64,000 nucleotides of DNA from Actinomadura_E scrupuli (lineage in GTDB: Bacteria > Actinomycetota > Actinomycetes > Streptosporangiales > Streptosporangiaceae), in NCBI RefSeq assembly GCF_050971785.1, contig NZ_JBPCCU010000006.1, positions 496,001 to 560,000 on the forward strand. Reading direction: 5' to 3'. Made by a program: the position numbers and the translations under genes. Positions 56,611 to 64,000 of the stretch are shown here, in pieces (position 1 is the stretch's first letter; every line of letters begins with the position of its first letter). Under the pieces are notes generated by a model, which saw nothing but the letters and a program-made list of their open reading frames with translations, made no database searches and was not told the origin of the DNA.

Positions 56611-59187
56611 GTGCCACCTGGGGGCCTCGAGAACTCGCTGGATCTGCTGCCGATGGTCTTCGCACGGCCGAAGGAGGCCGTTACCGCGGCGCGCGCCCTT
56701 CTGACGGATTCAGTGAGTCCGTTCGACGCATCGGTCGCCTACCAGGCAATCGGGATCTTCGAGAGAGACTTCGGCGACGTCACCGCGTCGATCGCCGCCC
56801 TGCAGCGAGCCCGTGGTCTTGCCCGTCGGTCCGGCTCGGCGGATCGTGAGACGGACGTGCTGGGCACGCTCGGCGCCGCGCTCGTCCTCGCCGGCCGCAC
56901 CCGCCAGGGGCTTGCGACGCTGGAGGCGGCGCTCATCGCCGCTGAGGGACTCGCGGCCGCGCAGCTGCGACACCGCCGCGCTGCCGTCTACTGGACCCTC
57001 GGCCGTCACGCCGAGGCCATGGACGATTTCCGGGTGGCGATGCCGGTTCTCCGAGAGGCGGGCGACGCCATCTGGCTCGTTCGTGCGCTGAGCATTCGCG
57101 GGACCGTACGGCTGGCGATGGGTGAGGCTGCCGCGGCCGACCGGGACTTCGCCGAGGCCGAGCGGCTCTGCGCGGAGACAAGGCAGGACGTCGACATGGC
57201 GATGGCCATCGAGAATCGAGGGCTGGCCGCCTCCCGCAGCGGTGACGTACCGGCCGCGCTGTCGCACTTCGACGAGGCGGCCCGGCGCTATGCCGTGCTC
57301 GGGACGCCGATGTACGTGCTGCACGTCGAACGGTCGGGGCTGCTGCTGATGGCCGGGCTCGCGCACGACGCGCTGGCCGAGGCGGACCAGGCGATCAAGG
57401 CGATCGAGCAGGCCCGGGGCCAGCCGATCCGCCGGGCCGAACTCCTGCTCTCCGCCGCGCGCGCGGCACTGGCGGCCGGTGATCCCGAGGCGTCGGCCGT
57501 ACGGGCCGGAGAGGCGATGCGGATCTTCGCCAGGCAGCGCCGGGACTGGTGGCGGACGCATGCCCGTCTCGTCCACTGCCAGGCCCGCTTCGCCACCGGG
57601 GAACACACCGCGCGGCTCTTCCGCGAGGCCGAAGACCTTGCAACGCGCTTGGCCGCACTGAACTCGCCCGAGTCCGTACCGGCGGCGCTGCTCGCGGGCC
57701 GGGTCGCGCTGGCACTGAACCGCTTCGACGATGCCGACCGCGTGCTCGCCACCGCCATGAAGGCCCGGCTCAAGGGCCCGCCACTGGCCCGCGTCGAGGG
57801 CTGGCTGGCGTACGCGCTGCGCGCCGAGGCGGCCGGGCAGAACGCGGCCGCGCTGACCGCCTGCCGCCGCGGCCTCGACGTCCTGGACCAGTACCGGCTC
57901 ACACTGGGCGCCACCGAACTACGGGCCCGGGCCACTGCGTACGGCGGAGAACTGGCGGCGCTCGCACAGCGGATCAGCCTGCGGACCGGCAGCACCCGGA
58001 GACTGCTGGAATGGAGCGAACGCTGGCGGGCCACCACGCTCGCGGTGCCCCCCGTCCGCCCGCCCGACGACCCGGACCTGCTGCGCGACCTGACGGCCTT
58101 CCGGGAGATCCACAACCGTATCGAGAGCGGCGGAAGGGACCTCGCCAGGGAGCTGCGCCGGCTGGAGGACGCGATCCGGTCCCGGTCGTACCGGATCAGC
58201 GGTGCCGGCGGGGCGACCGGCCGCCTCGACAGCCGCGAGCTGCTGCGCGACCTCGGCGACCACCTGCTCGTGGAGATCTCCGAGCTGGACGGCGAGCTGT
58301 ACACGCTGCTCTGCGGCCAGGGCCGGGTCCGGAAGTTCCGGGCCGGACGGGCCGCGGACGCGCTGGCCGAGCTCGGCCATGTGCGGGCGGGTCTGCACCG
58401 GCTCTCCTACCACGCCTCGGCGGAGCGGCTGGCGATCGTCCGGACGGGCGGGCGCCGGCTGCAGGAACTGCTGCTGGGCCCGGCGGCGTCCCGTCTCGGC
58501 ACCGGGCCGGTGATCGTGGTGCCCCCGGCGCGGCTGCACGGTGTGCCGTGGGCGGTGATGCCCGCGTTCCACGACCGGGTCCACAGTGCGGCGCCGTCGG
58601 CAGATGCCTGGCTGCGCACCCTGGACAAGGGCCCTGGACCGGACCGGGTGGTCCTGGTCCAGGGCCCCGGACTGGCCGGCGGCGAGGTACCGGCGCTGAC
58701 CGCCGGTTACGACAAGCCGGCCGTGCTGGGCTGGGGCCGGGCGACGGTGGAGGCGGTCCTGGCCGCGATGGACGGCTGCGGCCTCGCGCATCTCGCCGCG
58801 CACGGGACATTCCGGTCCGACAGTCCGATGTTCTCCGCGCTGCGCATGGACGATGGTCCGCTCAGCGTGCATGACCTGGAGCGGCTGCGGCGGGCCCCGT
58901 ACCGGATCGTCCTGCCGAGCTGCGACTCGGCTCGGCTGGAGCAGGTCGGCGCGGACGAGCTCCTGGGGCTGGCGTCCGCGCTGCTCCCGCTCGGCACGGC
59001 CGGGATCGTCGCGGCCGTGGTGCCGGTCAACGACCAGGCCGCGGTCCCGCTGATGCTGGCGCTGCACGAGGCGCTCCGGGCCGGGCGGAGCATGGCCGAG
59101 GCACTTCGCGACGCCCGGCGCGCGCTGCCGCCGGATCCGCTGCACCAGGCGACCGGCTTGTCGTTTGTCGCGATTGGCGCGGCCTGA
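56611..59187 (+). CDS. TPR-CHAT protein (caspase-like protease)
   Basis: 858 residues. The start at GTG 56611 is chosen for frame and the nearby -10-like TAGCAT; no ribosome site is seen. Residues ~20-430 are TPR-like helical pairs (VAYQAIGIFERDFGDVTASI; YWTLGRHAEAMDDFRVAMPV; AIENRGLAASRSGDVPAALSHF). A helical linker follows (LLEWSERWRATTLAVPP). The CHAT domain fills the C-terminal ~300 residues: LLVEISELDGELYTLLCG, VIVVPPARLHGVPWAVMPAF, catalytic His731 in LAHLAAHGTF and Cys771 in IVLPSCDSARL, then LLGLASALLPLGTAGIVAAV. The His/Cys dyad is intact. CHAT proteins are clan CD proteases, as in Craspase. Upstream is a divergent subtilase; downstream is an ECF sigma gene 48 bases away. The TPRs probably bind the activating partner or substrate. 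Confidence 0.9.
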   Translation: MPPGGLENSLDLLPMVFARPKEAVTAARALLTDSVSPFDASVAYQAIGIFERDFGDVTASIAALQRARGLARRSGSADRETDVLGTLGAALVLAGRTRQGLATLEAALIAAEGLAAAQLRHRRAAVYWTLGRHAEAMDDFRVAMPVLREAGDAIWLVRALSIRGTVRLAMGEAAAADRDFAEAERLCAETRQDVDMAMAIENRGLAASRSGDVPAALSHFDEAARRYAVLGTPMYVLHVERSGLLLMAGLAHDALAEADQAIKAIEQARGQPIRRAELLLSAARAALAAGDPEASAVRAGEAMRIFARQRRDWWRTHARLVHCQARFATGEHTARLFREAEDLATRLAALNSPESVPAALLAGRVALALNRFDDADRVLATAMKARLKGPPLARVEGWLAYALRAEAAGQNAAALTACRRGLDVLDQYRLTLGATELRARATAYGGELAALAQRISLRTGSTRRLLEWSERWRATTLAVPPVRPPDDPDLLRDLTAFREIHNRIESGGRDLARELRRLEDAIRSRSYRISGAGGATGRLDSRELLRDLGDHLLVEISELDGELYTLLCGQGRVRKFRAGRAADALAELGHVRAGLHRLSYHASAERLAIVRTGGRRLQELLLGPAASRLGTGPVIVVPPARLHGVPWAVMPAFHDRVHSAAPSADAWLRTLDKGPGPDRVVLVQGPGLAGGEVPALTAGYDKPAVLGWGRATVEAVLAAMDGCGLAHLAAHGTFRSDSPMFSALRMDDGPLSVHDLERLRRAPYRIVLPSCDSARLEQVGADELLGLASALLPLGTAGIVAAVVPVNDQAAVPLMLALHEALRAGRSMAEALRDARRALPPDPLHQATGLSFVAIGAA

Positions 59188-59235
59188 GGGTGGTCGCCTG
59201 CCTACGATGGACCCTCTACAGGGGAGCAAGCCACG

Positions 59236-59820
59236 GTGCACAACGAAGATGTCGGTGGCCTGGTGACGTCGGCGGCCGATGGGGACGCCGCCGCGTGGAA
59301 CGCCCTCGTCGGGCGCTTCACAGGCCTGGTGTGGTCGGTGGCCCGGGCGCAGGGGCTGAGCCGCGACGACGCCGAGGAGGTCGGCCAGATCACCTGGTTC
59401 CGGCTCGCCGACCACATCGGCCGGATCAAGGAGCCGGACCGGATCGGTGGGTGGCTGGCCACCACGGCCCGCCACGAAGCCCTGAAACTGCTCCGCGCGA
59501 GCCGGCGCGTCGGCCCGGTGCCCGACACCGACGCCGTCGCCCCGGCGGTGGACGACCACTCTCCCGAGGCCTCCGTGCTGGCCGCCGAGGAAGCCGCGGA
59601 CCAGGCCGAGCGGCTGCACGGGCTGTGGGCGGCCTTCCAGGACCTGCCGGACCGTTGCCGCCGACTGCTGGGCATCCTGTCGGGCTCGCCGCCGCCGAGC
59701 TACGCTGAGATAGCGGCCGCACTGGAGATGCCGGTCGGCAGCGTCGGCCCGACCAGAGCTCGATGCCTCCAGCGGCTCCGCGGGCTGCTGGCCGAACGGG
59801 GCGTCCGCGGTACGGGGTGA
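59236..59820 (+). CDS. ECF-type RNA polymerase sigma factor
   Basis: 194 residues from GTG behind AGGGGAG. Region 2: AWNALVGRFTGLVWSVARAQ, DDAEEVGQITWFRLADHIGRI, and DRIGGWLATTARHEALKLLR. Region 4: LWAAFQDLPDRCRRLLGILS, then YAEIAAALEMPVGSVGPTRARCLQRL. It belongs to the actinobacterial ECF group found beside CHAT genes and a small downstream partner. The gene lies 48 bases after TPR-CHAT and 18 bases before the partner protein, so all three are probably one operon. No transmembrane anti-sigma factor is present; the next small protein may take that role. Confidence 0.88.
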   Translation: MHNEDVGGLVTSAADGDAAAWNALVGRFTGLVWSVARAQGLSRDDAEEVGQITWFRLADHIGRIKEPDRIGGWLATTARHEALKLLRASRRVGPVPDTDAVAPAVDDHSPEASVLAAEEAADQAERLHGLWAAFQDLPDRCRRLLGILSGSPPPSYAEIAAALEMPVGSVGPTRARCLQRLRGLLAERGVRGTG

Positions 59821-59838
59821 ACCGGAAGGAGGCAGGGC

Positions 59839-60279
59839 ATGGATGACGACGCCGTACTCGAGGCGGAGCTACGGCAGGCGGCCCGGCTCTTCGACCCGCC
59901 GCCCGACCGGGCCCGGCAAGCCGCCGAGGCCGCGTTCACGATGAGGTCGGTGGACGCCGAACTCGCCACGCTCACGTTCGACTCGCGTACGGCGGCGGGC
60001 GCCGTCCGTGCCGGCTCTCCCGGCCGGCTGCTCACCTTCACGGCAGGGCCGGTCAGCATTGATGTCGAGCTCGTGGTGGACGGAGAGGAGACCGGCATCA
60101 TCGGGCGCGTGGACTGTTCCGGTCCGGTCCGCATCGACATCCGGACCCCGGGCCGCACCGTGACCGTCACCACCGACGACCTGGGCCGCTTCACCTCGGG
60201 TCCGCTAGGCCACGGCCCGGTCAGCCTCCGCTGCGACCTCGACCCCGGCATCGTCACCGAGTGGTTCCCGGCCCACTGA
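59839..60279 (+). CDS. Small partner protein of the CHAT-linked sigma factor (possible anti-sigma)
   Basis: 146 residues; ATG preceded by GGAAGGAGGCAGGGC. The N-terminal ~45 residues are helical (EAELRQAARLFDPPPDRARQ, AAEAAFTMRSVDAELATLTF), a pattern seen after many actinobacterial ECF genes. The rest is a beta-sandwich (LLTFTAGPVSIDVELVVDGE; GIIGRVDCSGPVRIDIRTPG; TVTVTTDDLGRFTSGPLGHG; ending VTEWFPAH). No membrane helix and no zinc-binding HxxxCxxC motif. It may bind the sigma factor through the helices and sense or be cut by the neighbouring proteases. This is inference from position and architecture. Confidence 0.75.
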   Translation: MDDDAVLEAELRQAARLFDPPPDRARQAAEAAFTMRSVDAELATLTFDSRTAAGAVRAGSPGRLLTFTAGPVSIDVELVVDGEETGIIGRVDCSGPVRIDIRTPGRTVTVTTDDLGRFTSGPLGHGPVSLRCDLDPGIVTEWFPAH

Positions 60280-60378
60280 TCGTCGCGGGGACTCGGCCTC
60301 TGCGGCATGTGCTCTGGCCGGAAACCTGAGTAGGCCCCTGCTCATGCGCGGTGCGGGCAGTAGGGCGATTGTCGAGCC

Positions 60379-61224
60379 ATGGAGACATATCTGGCGAAAG
60401 CCGACGCAGCGCGAGCCAAGGAGCTCGCGGCGACAGACTCACCGTTCACCATCGAGATCCGCTTCCTGGGCGGGCTCACCGAGACCCAGCAGGCCGCGTT
60501 CGCCGGCGCCGCCGACCGCTGGGCACACGTCATCGTCGGCGACCTGCCGGACATCGAGATCGACGGCGACCTCATCGACGACGTACTGATCCTCGCCCAG
60601 GGCCAGGCGATCGACGGAGTCGGCCACGTCCTGGGACAGGCCGGTCCCACCCACGCCCGCAGGGCCCCGGACGGCACCTGGCAACAGCCGTGCAAGGGCC
60701 ACATGGCCTTCGACACCGCAGACCTCGCCCAGATGGAGAGCGAGGGAACCCTGCTCGACGTCATCACCCACGAGATGGGTCACGTACTCGGAATCGGCAG
60801 TATGTGGGCCCTGCAGGGACTGGTCAGCCCACTGCCGGACGACCCGGCCGCGCTGACCAACCCGGTGTTCAACGGACCCGCCGCGATGACCCAGTACGGC
60901 CTGCTCCTCGGAACGGGCGGCCCCCAGCCCGTGCCGGTGGAGAACCAGGGCGGCGGAGGCACCGCCCGCGTTCACTGGCGAGAGAGCGTCTTCGGCACCG
61001 AGCTCATGACCGGCTTCGTGGGCGCGGCCGGCAATCCGCTGAGCGCACTGACCATCGCCGGCCTTCAGGACCTCGGCTACCAGGTGGACCTCGCCGCCGC
61101 CGACCCCTACACCTTGCCCGACCTGCTCTCGCTCGCACAGGCAGGCCTGCTGGTCACCCACGCCGCACCCGTCGACCGCGGCTTCGTCCTCCCCACCGTC
61201 CCCATACCGGTCCCCGCACAATGA
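60379..61224 (+). CDS. Leishmanolysin-like zinc metallopeptidase (M8-type HEXXH)
   Basis: 281 residues from METYLAKADAARAKEL. The zinc site is HEMGHVLGIGSMW (His131, Glu132, His135). The third ligand is probably His199 in ARVHWRESVFGTELMTG, followed by LSALTIAGLQDLGYQVDL, as in leishmanolysin-related bacterial enzymes. The N-terminal FTIEIRFLGGLTETQQAAFAGAADRWAHVI is the usual strand-helix before the catalytic helix. No signal peptide is visible, so it may act inside the cell or leave by another route. It is about 100 bases after the CHAT-sigma operon on the same strand, and makes a third protease class in this block. Confidence 0.85.
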   Translation: METYLAKADAARAKELAATDSPFTIEIRFLGGLTETQQAAFAGAADRWAHVIVGDLPDIEIDGDLIDDVLILAQGQAIDGVGHVLGQAGPTHARRAPDGTWQQPCKGHMAFDTADLAQMESEGTLLDVITHEMGHVLGIGSMWALQGLVSPLPDDPAALTNPVFNGPAAMTQYGLLLGTGGPQPVPVENQGGGGTARVHWRESVFGTELMTGFVGAAGNPLSALTIAGLQDLGYQVDLAAADPYTLPDLLSLAQAGLLVTHAAPVDRGFVLPTVPIPVPAQ

Positions 61225-61403
61225 GCGACTGACGGGCGCCGGGCCGGTGGCGGAGCGGCCGCGGTGCGGCCGCAACCCGGGTAAGCCGCCCGCCCGTCCC
61301 GCCGAATGGCCGTTCGGTGCTGTATCAAGGCCCGTGTCGGGCCTGGTCAGTTCACCGGATGATTATTCAGCACCGGCAGAGCCGGGTGTCGTATTGTCCC
61401 GCC

Positions 61404-62156
61404 ATGCGCGTTGAGTCCAGACATGCACCGCACTTCTCGGTGGTCCGCTGCCATCTCCAGCCGGATGAGCAGGTCAAGGTGGGTGCCGGTGCCATGTACG
61501 CGACCAGCCATGGTGTGCGCATGGACTCCGGGGTGGACGGCGGCATCCTCAAGGGGGTCCGGCGCAAGCTCCTCGGTGGCCAGTCGTTCTTCATCACGAC
61601 CTATACGGCGCCCGACGAGGGCGGGTGGATCGACGTGGCGGCCAAGCTGCCCGGTGACGTGGTGACCATCCGAGTGTCCCCGGAGAATCCCTTCTTCCTG
61701 ACCGCGGGTTCGTGGATCGCGCACGAGGCCGGCGTCACGTTCGACACCTCCTGGGGCGGAGTGAAGAACTTCTCCGGCCCCGAGGGCTCCTTTGTGCTGC
61801 GCACCGAGGGCCAGGGTCGGGTCGTGCTCGGCGCGTACGGCGCCATCGACACCTATGAACTCGGCAGCGGCGAACGGATGACCGTGGACAGCGGGCACGT
61901 CGTCGCTTACGACGCCGAGGTCGGTTTCCGGCTACGGGAGGCGGTCGAGGGAAACATCGTCCAGTCGTACCTCTCCGGCGAGGGCATGGTCTTCGACTTC
62001 ACCGGGCCGGGCCAGATACTTCTGCAGTCCCGCAACCCGCAGTCGCTGGTCGACTGGCTCAAGCGGAAACTGCCGTTCGCGAGCAGCAACCACTCGCACC
62101 AGGGCGGCGGCCGGCGTTCGTCGTCGGGTTTCACCTTCACCATCGGCGATCGCTGA
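61404..62156 (+). CDS. AIM24/TIGR00266-family protein
   Basis: 250 residues from MRVESRHAPHFSVVRCHL. A TIGR00266/AIM24 beta-structure: VRCHLQPDEQVKVGAGAMYA, GILKGVRRKLLGGQSFFITT, VVTIRVSPENPFFLTAGSW, GSFVLRTEGQGRVVLGAYGA, AYDAEVGFRLREAVEGNIVQ, FTGPGQILLQSRNPQSLVDW. The tail is Ser/Gly/His-rich. The family is widespread, cytosolic, and without proven function in bacteria (AIM24 is mitochondrial in yeast). A TATTGT box ends 6 bases before the ATG, hinting at a leaderless transcript, but no good -35 is seen. Whether it belongs to the protease block is unknown. Confidence 0.85.
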   Translation: MRVESRHAPHFSVVRCHLQPDEQVKVGAGAMYATSHGVRMDSGVDGGILKGVRRKLLGGQSFFITTYTAPDEGGWIDVAAKLPGDVVTIRVSPENPFFLTAGSWIAHEAGVTFDTSWGGVKNFSGPEGSFVLRTEGQGRVVLGAYGAIDTYELGSGERMTVDSGHVVAYDAEVGFRLREAVEGNIVQSYLSGEGMVFDFTGPGQILLQSRNPQSLVDWLKRKLPFASSNHSHQGGGRRSSSGFTFTIGDR

Positions 62157-62370
62157 GCCCTGAACCCATGTCGGCTGGAAGGTCCGGGACCTCCTGGGCG
62201 CGGAGGTACGGCCGATGTTCTACCTGGTCTTCGCGACGGTGATCGCCGCGCGCAGATTTGGATCGCCGCGGCGTACCAACATTACGACTTGGTGCGCGAT
62301 GGTGGAGCGTACGCGTCCAGGGTGGCCCGTGCTGGCGTGGTCAGTTCGCTGGGTGTGGCTGTGAGGCAGG

Positions 62371-63000
62371 TCAGTGCCGCTGGGATGGTCGGTGTGCGGG
62401 CCAAGCGGCTAGGGCCAGCTCGGCGACCTGGATGAGTTCGGTCTTGTCGGCTCCGTCTCGGGCGCGTTGTGACATTCCTTGGATGATGGTGGCGAAGTAT
62501 CCGGCCAGGGCGTGGGGGTCGGTGTCGCGGGGTAGTTCTCCTGCTTGTTGTGCGGCGGTAAGGCGGTCCTGCAAGACCTTGAGGTTGGTGTTGCGCAGGT
62601 CGCGTAGGAAGGTCTCGATGTCGGCGTCCTGGACGGCGACGTTGGTGGCGGCGGTGATGGTCAGGCACCCGGCTGGGTGGGAGGGGTCGGGGTAGATTTC
62701 CGCGGCCTCGCGCAGGATGCGGGCGAACGCGGCGTAGGCGGTGGGTTCCTCTCTCAGGGCTGCACCCACGAAGGCGCCGACGGGTGAGTGCCCGTAAGTG
62801 GCCACCACCTCCTTGAACAGCGACTGTTTGTCGCCGAAGGCGGCGTACAGACTGGCTGGCCTGATACCCATCGCCTCGGTGAGCTCACTGACCGAGGTGG
62901 CCTGGTAGCCGCGCTCCCAGAACAGTCGGGTGGCTGCGGCCAGCGCCGCGTCGCGGTCGAAGGTTCGGGGGCGTCCCCGTGTCGCACCTGCCGTACTCAT
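62371..63000 (-). CDS. TetR-family repressor of the adjacent SDR
   Basis: 209 residues from MSTAGATRGRPRTFDRDAAL; an in-frame extension to 63033 would include the operator. HTH: LAAATRLFWERGYQATSVSE, LTEAMGIRPASLYAAFGDKQ, SLFKEVVATYG. The C-terminal domain fits the TetR_C_16-like subgroup (CLTITAATNVAVQDADIETFL). The RGRPRxFD N-terminus is typical of TetR proteins regulating a divergent SDR. A perfect palindrome lies 12 bases upstream. Codon use is slightly richer in T than most neighbours. Confidence 0.9.
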   Translation of the reverse strand: MSTAGATRGRPRTFDRDAALAAATRLFWERGYQATSVSELTEAMGIRPASLYAAFGDKQSLFKEVVATYGHSPVGAFVGAALREEPTAYAAFARILREAAEIYPDPSHPAGCLTITAATNVAVQDADIETFLRDLRNTNLKVLQDRLTAAQQAGELPRDTDPHALAGYFATIIQGMSQRARDGADKTELIQVAELALAAWPAHRPSQRH

Positions 63001-63012
63001 GTCCCCATTGTA

Positions 63013-63024
63013 GAGCGATCGCTC
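63013..63024. promoter_or_regulatory. TetR operator, tetR side
   Basis: Perfect 12-bp palindrome GAGCGATCGCTC within TAGAGCGATCGCTCAA, 13 bases upstream of the TetR start, in an A/T-rich divergent region of 82 bases. Confidence 0.75.
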
Positions 63025-63046
63025 AAAAAACATGTTAACTTATTTC

Positions 63047-63062
63047 TTGAGTCATCGATCAA
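63047..63062. promoter_or_regulatory. Probable second TetR operator, SDR side
   Basis: TTGAGTCATCGATCAA keeps the outer TTGA...TCAA arms and the central ATC of the TAGAGCGATCGCTCAA site, 20 bases upstream of the SDR start. It is probably a weaker copy that lets the same TetR protein repress the SDR gene. Confidence 0.5.
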
Positions 63063-63082
63063 TAAATAGAGGGGAACCGACC

Positions 63083-63856
63083 ATGAGCGCACACGCACTG
63101 GACGGCAAGGTCGCATTGGTCACCGGCGGCAGCAGGGGAATCGGCTCCGCCATCGCCCAGCGGCTGGGCAGTGACGGCGCCGTCGTCGCGGTCGCCTACG
63201 CCCGCGACCAGACAGCGGCCACCGAGGTCGTCGAGCGGATCGGCAAGAACGGCGGCCGGGCCTTTGCGATCCGGGCGGAACTGGGCAGCCACGGCGACGC
63301 GGCCGCTCTGTGGGCCGCCTTCGACGCCCAGGTCGGCGCCCACGCCCCCGGCGACGGCGTCGACATCATCGTCAACAACGCCGGGATCGGCCGTAGCGCC
63401 GACCTGGCCTCGCTCACCGAGGAGGGGTTCGATGAGGTCTTCGCCGTGAACGTCCGGGCACCGTTCTTCATCGTCAAGGAAGGGCTGAAGCGGCTGCGTG
63501 ACGGCGGCCGGATCATCAACATCTCCAGCGGCGCGGCTCGCCTGGCCATGCCTGAGGCCATGGCCTACGGCTCCACCAAGGGTGCCCTGGACACCTTCAC
63601 ACTGAACCTGGCCAAGCAACTGGGCCCGTGTGGCATCACCGCTAACTCGGTGGCTCCCGGAATCGTCGACACCGACGTCAACGCCGGATGGCTGCGCGGA
63701 AACCCCGGCGCCCAGGCCCACGCCGCCTCCCTGGCCGCCCTCGGTCGCGTCGGACAACCCGCCGACATCGCCGACATCGTCGCCTTCCTCGCCTCCGACG
63801 ACGCCCGCTGGGTCACCGGCAGAGTGATCGACGCAACCGGCGGCGCCGGACTGTAA
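63083..63856 (+). CDS. SDR-family oxidoreductase (FabG-like)
   Basis: 257 residues from ATG behind GAGGGGAACCGACC. Classical SDR: VALVTGGSRGIGSAIAQRLG (TGxxxGIG), DIIVNNAGIGRSADL (NNAG), IINISSGAARLAMPEAMAYGSTKGALDTF (Ser-Tyr-Lys triad), ANSVAPGIVDTDVNAGWL and VTGRVIDATGGAGL at the end. NADP(H)-dependent reduction or oxidation of a carbonyl or alcohol; the substrate is unknown. It is divergent from, and probably repressed by, the TetR gene next to it. Such pairs often serve in detoxification of quinones or ketones. Confidence 0.9.
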   Translation: MSAHALDGKVALVTGGSRGIGSAIAQRLGSDGAVVAVAYARDQTAATEVVERIGKNGGRAFAIRAELGSHGDAAALWAAFDAQVGAHAPGDGVDIIVNNAGIGRSADLASLTEEGFDEVFAVNVRAPFFIVKEGLKRLRDGGRIINISSGAARLAMPEAMAYGSTKGALDTFTLNLAKQLGPCGITANSVAPGIVDTDVNAGWLRGNPGAQAHAASLAALGRVGQPADIADIVAFLASDDARWVTGRVIDATGGAGL

Positions 63857-64000
63857 GCCCTCAGATGGCCCGGCTTCCCACCCTGTCCTGACCGGGATCA
63901 GCAGGGAACACCTCGGGTCAAGAGCCACATCCGTAATTACCTGGACCCCGCAACTGCATGCCCCTAAACACATGCCGTCGGTGCAAGCCTGCTACAGGAG

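Noticed and set aside
63857..64000. Start of a further gene at the right edge
   Set aside because: The last 144 bases show no start with a ribosome site and no recognisable coding segment.

Overview
The window is about 71% G+C, with GTG and ATG starts, Shine-Dalgarno-led genes and many four-base ATGA overlaps. It carries F420-dependent and mycothiol-type enzymes, STAND/TPR regulators, many TetR repressors and MEDS/STAS/RsbW-like switches. This points to a filamentous actinomycete, most likely of the Streptosporangiales. That is inference from gene content, since no rRNA gene is present. Gene density is high but synteny is loose, as in a chromosome arm or accessory region rather than a core housekeeping region.

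Layout. 1-7.1 kb: two coupled ferritin-like exported proteins (the left one cut by the edge), a small membrane protein, a HAD hydrolase, an F420-dependent oxidoreductase, and a secreted pentapeptide-repeat protein coupled to a lipoprotein. 7.2-11.6 kb: a compact regulon in which a TetR repressor, an acyl-CoA ligase and an MFS permease each have a copy of the same 20-bp palindrome. 11.7-15.7 kb: a membrane protein, a MEDS-STAS and RsbW-STAS pair, an orphan NarL-type response regulator and a holin-X-like protein. 15.9-25.9 kb: metabolic and orphan genes, including a MOSC/ferredoxin-reductase fusion, an alpha/beta hydrolase whose catalytic His is out of frame, and a SigG-type sigma factor. 26-30 kb: an orphan histidine kinase, a TetR-ROK pair and a YciO homologue. 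30.2-35.5 kb: an ABC exporter operon divergent from a NarL-type two-component system across a perfect inverted repeat. 35.5-41.5 kb: an RNase III, a STAS protein lacking its usual Ser, a DHA2 exporter with its TetR repressor, an SDR behind two tandem palindromes and a beta-propeller-like protein. 41.5-48.5 kb: a STAND-TPR regulator divergent from a 41-residue membrane peptide, a beta-helix membrane protein, an NTF2-like protein and a 10-TM protein. 48.8-50.3 kb: an ArsR-SRPBCC-DHFR-like operon.

50.5-52.8 kb is a decayed integrative element. It consists of the 3' part of a tRNA-Arg(ACG) gene (an attachment-site footprint) with its terminator, a frameshifted DUF2637/Spd-type transfer gene, a small intact cargo gene and a multiply frameshifted tyrosine recombinase. 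After it come a LAL-type LuxR regulator and the most interesting block (55.0-62.2 kb). In that block a subtilase is divergent from a TPR-CHAT caspase-like protease, an ECF sigma factor and a small partner protein, followed by a leishmanolysin-like metalloprotease and an AIM24-like protein. This looks like a multi-protease signalling or conflict module. The window ends with a TetR repressor divergent from an SDR across matching palindromes.

The genes do not form one pathway. The recurrent theme is small regulator-plus-target units with visible operators (7.2, 27.5, 33.5, 39, 48.8 and 63.0 kb), plus signalling ATPases and proteases. No CRISPR array, rRNA, intact tRNA or complete insertion sequence was seen.
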